Positions 8,334 through 16,881 of a DNA stretch of 64,000 bases are shown piece after piece (the stretch's first letter is position 1; the number at the start of each line of letters is the position of its first letter). This stretch comes from PALSA-278 sp963760285 (GTDB lineage: Bacteria; Acidobacteriota; Terriglobia; Acidiferrales; UBA7541). The translations under genes were made by a program, and so were the position numbers. The stretch spans positions 496,001 through 560,000 of the forward strand of contig CAVXCI010000001.1 of assembly GCA_963760285.1 (NCBI GenBank). Reading direction: 5' to 3'. The notes beneath the pieces were generated by a model, which did not search any database, was not told the origin of the DNA, and was given only the letters and a program-made list of their open reading frames with translations.

Positions 8334-9473
8334 ATGCAGCATAGATTCCGCAAACATTTCGCTGAGTGCCGGCCGCGATTCGCGTCGCGCGGATGCCACG
8401 CGGCCGCGGCTTTGTCATTCGTGTTATTTTTTGCCGCGGGAGCGCGCGGACAAGTTCCCCAACCGGTGATTGGCACCGCCCAGCACGCCATCGTTGAGAA
8501 AATGCCGCAGCACGACGCGGTATTTGAATTTCACAGCAGCTTCTGGCTGAACCTGCATCTCCGTCTCTACGAAGACGCTCGCCGCCAAAAGGGACTCAGC
8601 CTGTCGCAAGGCGTGGGCGCGCCGCGTCTGCTAGCGCAACGCAGCGCGGAGAGTGCGTGGGAGAAAAACGAACAGGACAAATGGAACGCCGCGGTGGCCT
8701 ATTACGCGGCGAATTTCGCGCAGCACGATCTGCAATTTGATGAGACCATGGCGGCCATCACCAACCGGCTCGCTTCGCTGGAAGACTGCGTGGATATTTC
8801 CGGAAAAGCTACCACGCAATGCGCGTCCGGATTGCGTCCGGAATTGATTGCCGCCCTGGAAGCGGCCGCGCCCGTCTATCGCGAAAGAGAATGGCCGCAG
8901 CAGGACCGGTCCAACCGATTGTGGGTGGCGAATGCTGCGCCGCTGGTGAGGGAACTGAGCCCGGCGCTTTCCAGAAAAGCAGCCGGCATTTACCAGTCCG
9001 ATTGGCCGGCCCAACCCGTTCGCGTGGACGTGGCGGGCTATGCGGGGCCGTTCGGCGCATACACCACGGTGGACCCGGCGAGAATAACCATTTCAAGTGA
9101 GGACCCGCGCAACGACGGACTTTCCGGCTTCGAGGTTCTCTACTTCGAAGCGTCGCACGTGATTGCCGGAAAAGTGCAGACGCGGATTGCCGAAGGATGC
9201 GTGGCGCTGAAAAAACCCATCCCGCGGGATTTGTGGCCCGCGCTCATTTTTTACACCACGGACTTTCTCGTGGAACGCGCGTTGAGCGGCGAAGATACGG
9301 CCGGTGGCAGAAATAGCGGGATGCCGCCCCTGGTTCCGTACGCGAAGAGCAACGGGCTGAATGACCGCGGGTGGGAACACTCCGAAACCCTGTTGCGCAG
9401 TTACTGGCAGCCCTATCTGGACGGACAAAACGATTTCGACCATGCGATCGCCGCGCTGGTAGCGGGCCTGTAA
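8334..9473 (+). CDS. Secreted protein with degenerate gluzincin-like motif, function unknown
   Basis: 379 residues with an N-terminal signal peptide (hydrophobic core about residues 23-37, likely cut near ARG-Q). The rest is predicted soluble and exported. Residues 266-277 read FEVLYFEASHVI, which resembles a HExxH zinc-protease helix of the form HEASH but with the first His replaced by Phe. The following LWPALIFYTTDFLVERA would be the partner helix. If the resemblance is homology, this copy has lost a metal ligand and may be inactive. Unknown family. It lies alone between bioY and the GntR operon. The start is uncertain: the ribosome site is poor and no better ATG precedes the signal peptide. 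Confidence 0.55.
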   Translation: MQHRFRKHFAECRPRFASRGCHAAAALSFVLFFAAGARGQVPQPVIGTAQHAIVEKMPQHDAVFEFHSSFWLNLHLRLYEDARRQKGLSLSQGVGAPRLLAQRSAESAWEKNEQDKWNAAVAYYAANFAQHDLQFDETMAAITNRLASLEDCVDISGKATTQCASGLRPELIAALEAAAPVYREREWPQQDRSNRLWVANAAPLVRELSPALSRKAAGIYQSDWPAQPVRVDVAGYAGPFGAYTTVDPARITISSEDPRNDGLSGFEVLYFEASHVIAGKVQTRIAEGCVALKKPIPRDLWPALIFYTTDFLVERALSGEDTAGGRNSGMPPLVPYAKSNGLNDRGWEHSETLLRSYWQPYLDGQNDFDHAIAALVAGL

Positions 9474-9544
9474 GCGCTTAGGAGAATTGTTGCGCTGGCA
9501 ACCCCGCTCACCAAGCCAAGCTCCGGAGCAATTCCTCCATCTGC

Positions 9545-9592
9545 TTGACAGCGATTCGCGCGATTCGTATATTGTACATGTACTTTGTACAA
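9545..9592 (+). promoter_or_regulatory. Promoter and palindromic operator of the GntR/YtrA gene
   Basis: A perfect -35 TTGACA (9545-9550) is followed after 17 bp by TATATT (9568-9573). An inverted repeat TTGTAC (9572-9577), nine bases, GTACAA (9587-9592) overlaps the -10, the expected start site and the A of the start codon. There is no Shine-Dalgarno between the promoter and the ATG at 9592, so the mRNA leader would be about 12 nt or shorter. This layout points to direct autorepression. Confidence 0.75.
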
Positions 9593-10008
9593 TGAAACGA
9601 AACGCTCCATTGCTGCGAATTGACCTGGCATCGGAAACGCCGGCGTACGCGCAGATTGTTGACGAACTGCGATCGCTTCTGGTGTCCTGCGAGCTTCAGC
9701 CGGGCGATGTGCTTCCGCCGGTGCGGCAGCTGGCGGCGGATTTGACGGTGCATCACAACACGGTAGCGCTGGCCTATCGGAAGCTATGCGAGGAAGGCTG
9801 GCTGGACTTGCGGCGCGGGCGGGGCGCAAGAGTGTGCGAACGGGCCGGGCGCCGTCCGGACCATGCGGCGGGAGACCGTTTTTCGCGGCAACTACGGCAA
9901 TTGGTTGCTCGTGCGCTGGGAGAAGGACTGCCGGTGCGGGCCGTGGAACGGGAACTGAAGCGGCGGGCGCGGGGATGCCGGCGGCCGAAGCCGGCAGAAG
10001 GAGACTGA
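9592..10008 (+). CDS. GntR-family transcriptional regulator, YtrA subfamily
   Basis: 138 residues. A winged helix occupies residues ~10-75 (YAQIVDELRSLLVSCELQPG then LPPVRQLAADLTVHHNTVALAYRKL), followed by a short C-terminal helical tail with no large ligand domain; that combination defines the YtrA subfamily. The ATG at 9592 is chosen because the promoter/operator ends there; an earlier in-frame start at 9487 lies upstream of the promoter. It is the first gene of an operon with a hydrolase (2-nt gap) and a DUF1648 membrane protein. YtrA-type regulators typically repress such membrane or transport operons. Confidence 0.85.
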   Translation: MKRNAPLLRIDLASETPAYAQIVDELRSLLVSCELQPGDVLPPVRQLAADLTVHHNTVALAYRKLCEEGWLDLRRGRGARVCERAGRRPDHAAGDRFSRQLRQLVARALGEGLPVRAVERELKRRARGCRRPKPAEGD

Positions 10009-10010
10009 AC

Positions 10011-11358
10011 ATGAAGTTCCTGCTGGCATTCATGGCCATGGGGATGGCGCTTAATATCGGAGAGCAAGCGGCGCAGACTCCGTCAACAGATTGGGCGGAG
10101 AAAGGGCGCGGCATCGTGCAGCAAGTGACGTCGGGACAATTCGCCGCTGTCGAATCGCAATACGACCAAGCCATGTCCAATGCCCTGCCTCCGGGGAAAT
10201 TGGAGGAGGCATGGAAGAGCCTCATCGCGCAGACCGGCCCATTCCAAAAAATTTCCAGTACGAAAGTGGAAGCGGTTCAGACCTACCAGCGGGTGATGAT
10301 CACCTGCGCATTCGAGAAAACGGATTTGAATGTGCAGGTCGTATTCGAGTCCGACGGAAAGCTTGCCGGACTGCGATTTGTTCCCGGTGGTTCCGCCGGA
10401 TACGTGGACTCCACCCAGCTACGTGAATGAGAAACTGTTCCACGAACAGCCGTTGACGGTGGTGAACGGCAAATTCGAACTGCCGGGAACGCTGACAATT
10501 CCAGTTGGGAACGGTCCTTTCCCTGGAGTAGTGCTGGTGCAGGGATCCGGTCCGCACGATCAGGATGAAACCATTGGCCCAAACAAACCCTTCAAGGACC
10601 TGGCATGGGGACTGGCGAGCCGGGGCGTGGCCGTGCTGCGGTATACGAAGAGGACGCAACAATATGGAGCGGCGAGCAGCGCGGATTACAATTCGCTGAC
10701 GGTCGAAGACGAAACCATGAGCGATGCCCGCGCGGCCGTGGCACTCCTTCAAAAACAGCCGGGAGTAAACCCTAAGCACGTTTATCTGCTGGGACACAGC
10801 CTGGGAGCGATGCTAGCGCCGCGCATAGCCGCGAGTGATGCGCAGATCGCCGGCATCATTGTGATGGCCGGAAACACACGGCCCATGGAGCAATTGGTGG
10901 TGGATCAGGTGAACTATCTCGGCGCTCTTCCCGGCGCGAACAAGGACGCAGCAGAGAAGCAAATTGCGGCCGCGGAAGAATTCAAGAAGCAAGTGGAGGA
11001 CCCGAATCTAAAACAGGGAACCGTAGTTGATATGCTGGGCGCGAAGATACCGGCATCCTATTGGCTGGACCTGCGCGATTATAAGCCAGCGGAAATAGCC
11101 GCGAAGCTTTCCGTCCCCATGCTGATTCTGCAAGGCGGCCGCGATTATCAAGTGACGAAACCCGATTATGAAGGCTGGCAGAAGGCGCTGGCCGGCCACT
11201 CCAATGCCACCCTCAAATGGTATCCCCAGCTAACGCATCTGTTCATCGCAGGAACCGGGCTCTCCACCCCGCAGGAGTATGACCAACCGGGCCACGTCTC
11301 CGAGGAAGTGGTCAGCGATATCTCCGCCTGGGTTGTGGCCGGAGGAAAGAACAAATGA
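10011..11358 (+). CDS. Exported DUF3887-alpha/beta hydrolase, with apparent frameshift
   Basis: The first frame (10011-10429) has a signal peptide (MKFLLAFMAMGMALNIGEQA) and a DUF3887 domain (VQQVTSGQFAAVESQYDQAM ... SDGKLAGLRFVP). The second frame (to 11358) continues VVPPDTWTPPSYVNEKLF, LPGTLTIPVGNGPFPGVVL, GSGPHDQDETIGPNKPF, the nucleophile elbow GHSLGA, an acid region ILQGGRDYQVT and LTHLF with the likely catalytic His. DUF3887 followed by such a hydrolase is a known single-protein architecture, so one gene is inferred. An extra G near 10387 (GTTCCCGGTGG for GTTCCCGTGG) accounts for the break. It is second in the GntR operon, with GGAGA at 10000-10004 before the ATG. Confidence 0.8.
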
Positions 11359-12451
11359 ATCTCTCGCCAAGCATTCTCTTGCACATCGAGATTCTGGGCG
11401 TAGTGGCCGTGGTTGGGATGGTGTTTTTATGGCTCCCCAACCTGACGCGTCACGATATTTTCTTCGCGGTGACGGTCTCTCCTGAATTTTCGCATTCGGA
11501 AGAAGGCGCGCGGATCCGCCAGAGCTATCGCGCATGGATCGGAATTCAAATCGCCATCGCCCTGGGGTTGGTGATCGCTGGATGGCGTATGGGATTGCCG
11601 TGGCTAACCATTTGCGTGCCCTATTGGCTGGTGATAACAGCGCTGCCCGGCTTTTTGCGGGCGCGGGAACGCGTGCTGCCCCACGCGGTTGTCCCTTCCA
11701 CGGAACGGGAGGCCGGATTGAATGTGCGCAATGCAGGGGCGCTGGGGCATCCAATTCTGCAAGCTGGGCCGTTCGCCATTTTGCTGGCGGCGGGAATCTA
11801 TCTGCGCATGCGCTGGGACGAAATTCCCTCCCGCTTTGCGGTCCACTATGACATCAACAACCAGCCAAATCGCTGGGCGCAGAAGGGGTTCGCGTCAGTC
11901 TATGGAGCGCTGCTGGTGGGGGTGGTGATGTGTGTCTTGATGCTGGTGATGAGCGCGCTCATCGTTCACGCCACGAGGCAGATTCGGACCAGCGGCGCGG
12001 CGGGGGAAGCAGAATCGCGTTACCGGCAGGTGCAACTCGGAATAGTGCTGGGATCGGAATACTTTCTGGCCGTGGTTATCAGCTGGGTTTCACTGCTGCC
12101 GTTGCAGCCGGTGGCGCCATCAACGGAGCGGTGACGGGCATGGTGATATTGACGCTGGCATTCCTGGTGGTGATTGTGGCCATGCTGGTGAGCACGGGCC
12201 AGGGAGGCGGGCGGCTGGTGGCGGAATCCGCACAGGCTGAAACTGGTTCACCCATCGGCGATCGCACTCCGGATGCCTGCTGGAAAGCAGGCATATTGTA
12301 CGTGAATTCCGATGACTCGGCGATTCTGGTGGAAAAGCGCTTTGGATTCGGATACACGCTCAACTTCGGAAATCCGCGATCCTGGCTGGTGGTTGTTGCT
12401 CTAGTCGGCATCCCCGTTGTGGTCGCTCTAGCGTTTCGTCTCGTGAAATAA
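11355..12451 (+). CDS. DUF1648/DUF5808 membrane protein, with apparent frameshift
   Basis: It starts with an ATGA overlap with the hydrolase. The first frame (11355-12134) has several membrane spans and the DUF1648-type segment IPSRFAVHYDINNQPNRWAQ. The frame is lost around 12095-12130 and resumes one base out with AINGAVTGMVILTLAFLVVI, then GDRTPDACWKAGILYVNSDD and VEKRFGFGYTLNFGNPRSW, a DUF5808 C-terminal motif, ending at 12451. These two domains normally sit in one YtrA-associated membrane protein of about this length (365 residues). Role unknown; possibly envelope or immunity/transport function as in SdpI-like proteins. Confidence 0.75.
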
Positions 12452-12651
12452 TCGGCGAAGTATCCGGTCTAGCCGTGATTTGTCCGCCGTGCGCCTCTAT
12501 GATAGGCTGATTTTTCCAAGACAGCCGCGGATGGCGTGCTGTCTCACGCTCTGAGGACTACTCCAGTTCACTGCGGCACTCGGCAGGCGCTGGCGGCCCA
12601 GCAGCAGCGGAAGAGCGCGTGCAGCCAAATACCGAGGAGAATTCCCTTCCG

Positions 12652-13497
12652 ATGGCTCGTCCGACAACGAGTGAAACGGTGAATTTGCGCCTGGCGCATT
12701 CGCCCGACTCGGACGATGCCTTCATGTTCTATGCGCTGGCGACGGGAAAAGTCGCGCACGCCGGGGCTGAAATTCACCCACATTCTGCAGGACATCGAAA
12801 CGCTGAACCAGCGCGGCGGAGAACGGAAACCTACGACGTTACCGCGATAAGTTTTTTCGCTTTCCCGTTCCTTTCCGACAAATACATTTTGCTGGATTGC
12901 GGAGCGAGTTTCGGCGAAGGCTACGGCCCGCTGATCGTGTCTTCGCGGCCGATGAAACGCGAAGAGCTTGCGGGAATGCGCGTGGCGGTGCCGGGAATGC
13001 GGACAACTTCTTATCTCGCGCTGAAATTGTTCGAGCCGAAGGTGGAAACGATCACCATGCCGTTCGACAAAATTCTGGATGCGGTCCGGAATCATGAAGT
13101 GGACGCGGGACGTAATCATTCACGAAGGGCAGTTACTTTATGCCGGGATGGGTCTGGCGCGCGTGGCTGATCTGGGACAGTGGTGGCAGAAAGAAACCGG
13201 GCTGCCGCTGCCCCTGGGAGCCAATGCCGTGCGGCGGGCGCTGGGGCCAGACGTCGGGCGGCGAATCGCCAAGGGGATTCGCGAAAGCGTCGCCTTCGCG
13301 CTGGATCACCGCGAAGCGGCCTTGAATTACGCCATGCAGTTTGCGCGCGATATGGACCGGAAACGGCGGACAAATTTGTCGGCATGTATGTGAACCATTG
13401 GACACTGGGTTACGGCGAAGAAGGGCGGCGGGCGGTGCGCGAATTGTTGTCGCGCGGCGCGGCGGCGGGGCTGGTTCCCGGCGATGCCCGCATATGA
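12652..13497 (+). pseudogene. MqnA/MqnD-family menaquinone biosynthesis gene, broken by four indels
   Basis: Fragments in alternating frames match the family of 1,4-dihydroxy-6-naphthoate synthase of the futalosine menaquinone pathway: LRLAHSPDSDDAFMFYALAT; FTHILQDIETLNQR; YDVTAISFFAFPFLSDKYIL with GASFGEGYGPLIV; and IIHEGQLLYAGMGLARVADL, then GQWWQKETGLPLPLGANAV. The frame is lost at 12760 (extra G), recovers at about 12811-12830, is lost at 13111 (extra C) and recovers at 13357 (missing C). Every conserved segment is intact, so error or a very fresh lesion is likelier than decay. If real, this copy cannot make a full protein. Confidence 0.75.
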
Positions 13498-13520
13498 TTT
13501 TCTAACGGAGGAAAAGCGGC

Positions 13521-14573
13521 ATGACTTCGGAAACGGCGAAAAAATCATCGGGATTGTTCCTCGCGCATACAGGCAGCTATCCGCGAATCGGCGATAGCCC
13601 GGACTCCAGACGCTAAGGCGCAGCATCGCGGCGCATGGATCGCGGCGAGGCCACGATGGCGGATTGCCGCCGCGGAAGACGACATGACGCGACGCGCCAT
13701 CTCCGATCAGGCGCGCGCGGGCGTGGAAGGTCACCGACGGGCTGATCCGCTGGTACGACCCGTCTCGCATCTAGCGGGCAAACTCGAAGGGTGGAAATTC
13801 GCGGCCTGTTGCGGTTTTTCGACACCAATACGTATTTCCGGCAGCCCGTGGTGACGGCGCGTCCCATGCGGAGCGAGCCGCTGGTGGTTGAGGAATACAG
13901 GTTTGCCCATGCGGCGCTCAACATCTTCCCACGCCGCATTCAAATGGAACGACCGCGCATCAAAGCTGTTCTCACCGGCCCTTACACGCTGGCGAAGTTT
14001 TCGCTCTCGGAAAGCGACGCGACCGCGAAATCGAAATACGCGCGGCAGGCTTATGCCGAGGCGCTGGCGGCGGAAATTGCGCGATCTGGCGGCGGCCGGC
14101 GTGGAACTGATTCAAGTTGGATGAGCCGGCCATTGTGAAGTATCCGGGCGACTGGTGAATTTTCGACCAGTCGCTATCGCGCCGATTTTGCGCGCGCGGG
14201 ATAATGCCGGGCGCAAAGCCGAAGATCTCCAGCTGGCCCTGTACGTTTATTTCCGCGATTGCGCGCCGCTGTACGAAAAGCTGACCTCGCTGCCGTTCGA
14301 CATTATCGGCCTTGATTTCACCTACAATCCGGCGTTGGTGGACGCAGTGGCGTCGAAAGGCTCGCCGCGCGCGCTCGGTCTGGGGCTCCTGGACGGACGA
14401 AACACGAAACTGGAGGATCCGCGCCGTGGCCAAGCAGATCGAACATGTTGCCGAAAATTCAGTGCGGCCACGCTTATCTGGGGCCTTCGAGCGGCTTGGA
14501 ATATCTGCCGCGCGACCGCGCGCAGTCAAAGCTGGAGCTGCTGCAGAAGGTTCGCCAGGCGCATGCGGGCTAA
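13521..14573 (+). pseudogene. MetE-like (core methionine synthase II) gene, broken by many indels
   Basis: The pieces, in order, are AHTGSYPRIGDSP (~13560-13600), DGLIRWYDP (~13738), LLRFFDTNTYFRQPVV (~13800), EPLVVEEYRFAHA, VLTGPYTLAKFSLSESDA, AAGVELIQV (~14090), DEPAIVKYPGDW (~14120), YFRDCAPLYEKLTSLPFDII with GLDFTYNPALVDAVASKG (~14250-14360), and HAYLGPSSGLEYLPRDRAQ running to the TAA at 14571. This is a MetE C-terminal-like, UROD-fold methyltransferase of about 350 residues. At least six frame changes and an in-frame stop (13614-13616) interrupt it. The motifs remain sharp, as in the MqnD-like gene just upstream. Confidence 0.75.
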
Positions 14574-14598
14574 GTTTCCCGGCGAGCGTCACTGAGGA

Positions 14599-15429
14599 AT
14601 GCAGCCGCTCCGGATAATTCGCTATAAGGCTTCCACAACCAGTCTCCGCAAACCGCTTATCTGGCTGCGGAATCTGGGGCTTGATTCCAACGACGTCTTT
14701 CTGGCGTCCTATCCGCGTTCCGGGAATTTCTGGTTGCGGTTTTTGATTGCGGAAATCGTCACGGGCAACGTCGCGGAGTTCGACAACCTCCAGAACATTA
14801 TCCCTGAAATCGGCGTACACCACGGAGCGTTGCCATTGCTTCCGAGTGGGGGCCGCGTGATTAAGACACACGAGCTGTACCACGAGGCGTACCGGCGGGC
14901 GATATACATCGTCCGCGATCCGCGCGACATCTTGCTCTCAATCTACGCCGGTGAGAAGGAAGGTGGACTGGTGTACGCGCATGATTTCGATGAATACACT
15001 CGCGCGTACCTGGGCGGTCAGATCACGCGCTGGGGATCGTGGAGAACGCACGTTGAGTCATGGATGAATTCTCCGCTGGCCCGGTCGGGGGACATGCTGG
15101 TGACCCGATACGAGGACATGAAACAGAACGTGGAGGCGGTCCTAACCGAAGCCCTGAAATTCCTTGGATTGAGCGCGGATGCCGGCGCCATCCGGCGGGC
15201 GCTGGCCGATAATTCCGTGGACAACCTGCGGAAGAGGGAAGAGTCATCCCAAAAGCTGACCAAGTGGCGTAGCGGCGATGTAAGCCCGCTTCTGCGAAAG
15301 AGCGAAGCCAGGCGGTTCATTCGCACGGGCGTGGCTGGAGGGTGGCGGAATCAGCTGACCCCGGCGCAGAATGATCTTTTCAAGAAGGAGCTGGGGGACC
15401 TGATCGAGTTTTTCGGGTATGAATGTTGA
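14599..15429 (+). CDS. Sulfotransferase-domain protein
   Basis: 276 residues. The PAPS 5'-phosphosulfate loop is visible as ASYPRSGNFWLRFLIAE, followed by the catalytic-region KTHELYHEAY and the 3'-phosphate-binding IVRDPRDILLSIYAG. A C-terminal RRFIRTGVAGGWRNQLTP resembles the RKGxxGDWK signature of sulfotransferase_1 proteins. It transfers sulfate from PAPS to an unknown hydroxyl or amino acceptor, likely in the cytoplasm. TGAGGA precedes the ATG. It begins 25 nt after the broken MetE-like gene and, unlike that gene, is intact. Confidence 0.85.
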   Translation: MQPLRIIRYKASTTSLRKPLIWLRNLGLDSNDVFLASYPRSGNFWLRFLIAEIVTGNVAEFDNLQNIIPEIGVHHGALPLLPSGGRVIKTHELYHEAYRRAIYIVRDPRDILLSIYAGEKEGGLVYAHDFDEYTRAYLGGQITRWGSWRTHVESWMNSPLARSGDMLVTRYEDMKQNVEAVLTEALKFLGLSADAGAIRRALADNSVDNLRKREESSQKLTKWRSGDVSPLLRKSEARRFIRTGVAGGWRNQLTPAQNDLFKKELGDLIEFFGYEC

Positions 15430-15587
15430 AGGCGATGAAATGCCGCAGCCTCGATGAGGCCCGCGAGGTGAGCCGGTTTGCGGACTGGAGAGTTTTTCAG
15501 TAACCTGCATGGGAGAGCTTCATTAGTGAACGAATCGGGCGAAAAATGTGCGGGCGTGGAGTCCGCAAGGGCAGAACAGAAGAATTG

Positions 15588-15638
15588 GCGGCCCGCGTAT
15601 TCGCGGGTTCTGGCTCCTCCGTCGCCTCCGCGGGCCGC
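15588..15638. repeat. Inverted repeat in intergenic region
   Basis: GCGGCCCGCG (15588-15597) and CGCGGGCCGC (15629-15638) are perfect 10-bp inverted arms, with a nested CCCGCG-TATT-CGCGGG stem at 15592-15607. It lies in the gene-free stretch 15430-15796 between the sulfotransferase and the MetE-like gene. There is no T-tract, so it is not an obvious terminator; it could be a structured leader or another dispersed repeat. Nothing else was recognised in that stretch. Confidence 0.45.
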
Positions 15639-15796
15639 GATGAGGCTTTCCGCATTCCAGCGGTTCCGCAAAGACCTGGGTGGTCGAATCGCCGAATTCT
15701 TCAGTTGGTATATATATTAAACGCTGCGGGGCTCCGGGAGATTTTTGCTGGCCAAACCCGCATGGCACAAAAAATTAGCATGATCGAGGAGTAAGC

Positions 15797-16789
15797 ATGA
15801 GCCGCACGAAACTGGATGCACTGGGGGTCAAACTGCCCCTCTTCCCCACCACATCGGTGGGGAGCTTTCCCAAGCCGGATTACCTCACCAAGGCCCGGTC
15901 GGATTTCAACCGGGGGAAGCTGACCGTGGAACAGCTGGGAGAGCTGGAGCGCAAAGCCACGCAGTTCTGGATTTCCAAGCAGGAAGAGTTGGGGATTGAC
16001 GTCCTGGTGGACGGCGAAATGTATCGCGGAGACATGGTGGCGTACTTCGCGGAGAAGATGCCGGGGTTCACGCAGGGTGGACTGGTGCGCAGCTACGGAA
16101 ACCGCTATTACCACAAGCCTATCATCACCGGGGCGGTGGAATGGCCTGGCCCTCTGACGGTGGACTGGTGGAAGTACGCGCAGAGCCTCACTAAAAAACC
16201 GGTAAAGGGCATGCTCACTGGCGCGTACACCATCATGGATTGGAGTTTCAACGAATACTATCCCGATCGCCGCGCCACGGCGATGGCCTTGGCAGGCGCT
16301 ATCCGAAAGGAAGTGCAGGCGTTGATCGCCGCAGGCTGCAAGATTGTCCAGATTGATGAACCAGCCCTTTCCGTGAGGCCGGAGGAACTCCCTATCGCCA
16401 TCGAAGCGATGAAGAAAACCACTGAAGGGTTGAACGCCTATTTCGTCACCCACGCATGTTACGGAGCATTCGAAGAGATTTATCCCGGCATGCTGGACCT
16501 GGCCGTGGACAACTTCGACCTGGAAATGTCCAACAGCGAACTGGACATGCTGGGGTTGTTCCGGCAAAGCCCGTTCACGAAGGACATCAGTTTCGGCGTG
16601 GTGGACGTGCATTCCCATGTGATCGAGGATTCCGGCGCGGTTCGCAAGCGGCTGGAGGAGGCGGTCCGCGTGATACCCAAGGGCAGCATCTGGGTGGACC
16701 CCGATTGCGGCCTCAAGACGCGCACGGTGGAGGAAGCCATTGATAAACTGCGCGTGTGCGTGGCGGCAGCCTCGGCTCTGCGCGCCTGA
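15797..16789 (+). CDS. Core MetE-type (cobalamin-independent-like) methyltransferase
   Basis: 330 residues, equal to the catalytic C-terminal half of MetE with no N-terminal half. It opens with LFPTTSVGSFPKPDYLTKAR and has DVLVDGEMYRGDMVAYF, IVQIDEPALS, a zinc-ligand region THACYGAF, VVDVHSHVIED and the closing WVDPDCGLKTR with its conserved Cys. Short core-MetE enzymes transfer a methyl group to homocysteine, sometimes from a cobalamin protein rather than folate; the donor cannot be told here. GAGGAG at 15787-15792 sets the start. It is the second protein of this family in the region, beside the broken copy at 13.5-14.6 kb, and may cover its loss. Confidence 0.85.
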   Translation: MSRTKLDALGVKLPLFPTTSVGSFPKPDYLTKARSDFNRGKLTVEQLGELERKATQFWISKQEELGIDVLVDGEMYRGDMVAYFAEKMPGFTQGGLVRSYGNRYYHKPIITGAVEWPGPLTVDWWKYAQSLTKKPVKGMLTGAYTIMDWSFNEYYPDRRATAMALAGAIRKEVQALIAAGCKIVQIDEPALSVRPEELPIAIEAMKKTTEGLNAYFVTHACYGAFEEIYPGMLDLAVDNFDLEMSNSELDMLGLFRQSPFTKDISFGVVDVHSHVIEDSGAVRKRLEEAVRVIPKGSIWVDPDCGLKTRTVEEAIDKLRVCVAAASALRA

Positions 16790-16842
16790 GCCGGCGCGCC
16801 TACCGCGCCGGGTGCATGATTGATTCTGCGGTGAATCACATC

Positions 16843-16871
16843 TTGACGCGCTTGCGTCAGCAACCTACATT
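16843..16871 (+). promoter_or_regulatory. Predicted sigma70-type promoter of the ggt gene
   Basis: TTGACG (16843-16848), a 17-bp spacer and TACATT (16866-16871) sit just before the likely start codon at 16882, implying a leader of only a few bases. Confidence 0.5.
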
Positions 16872-16881
16872 CCGTCGCACA

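Noticed and set aside
7439..8491. 350-codon open frame on the minus strand opposite bioY
   Set aside because: Its translation is rich in Arg, Gln and His with no domain, as expected of the antisense of a GC-rich gene; bioY on the plus strand has a ribosome site and clear motifs.
13972..14883. 303-codon minus-strand open frame across the MetE-like remnant and sulfotransferase
   Set aside because: The plus strand carries conserved methyltransferase and sulfotransferase motifs over the same DNA; the minus translation has none.
15478..15794. Short plus-strand open frames between the sulfotransferase and MetE-like genes
   Set aside because: They have no start signals or recognisable composition, and the stretch holds an inverted repeat.
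15701..16618. 305-codon minus-strand open frame opposite the core MetE gene
   Set aside because: His/Val-rich antisense product; the plus frame has zinc-site motifs and a ribosome site.
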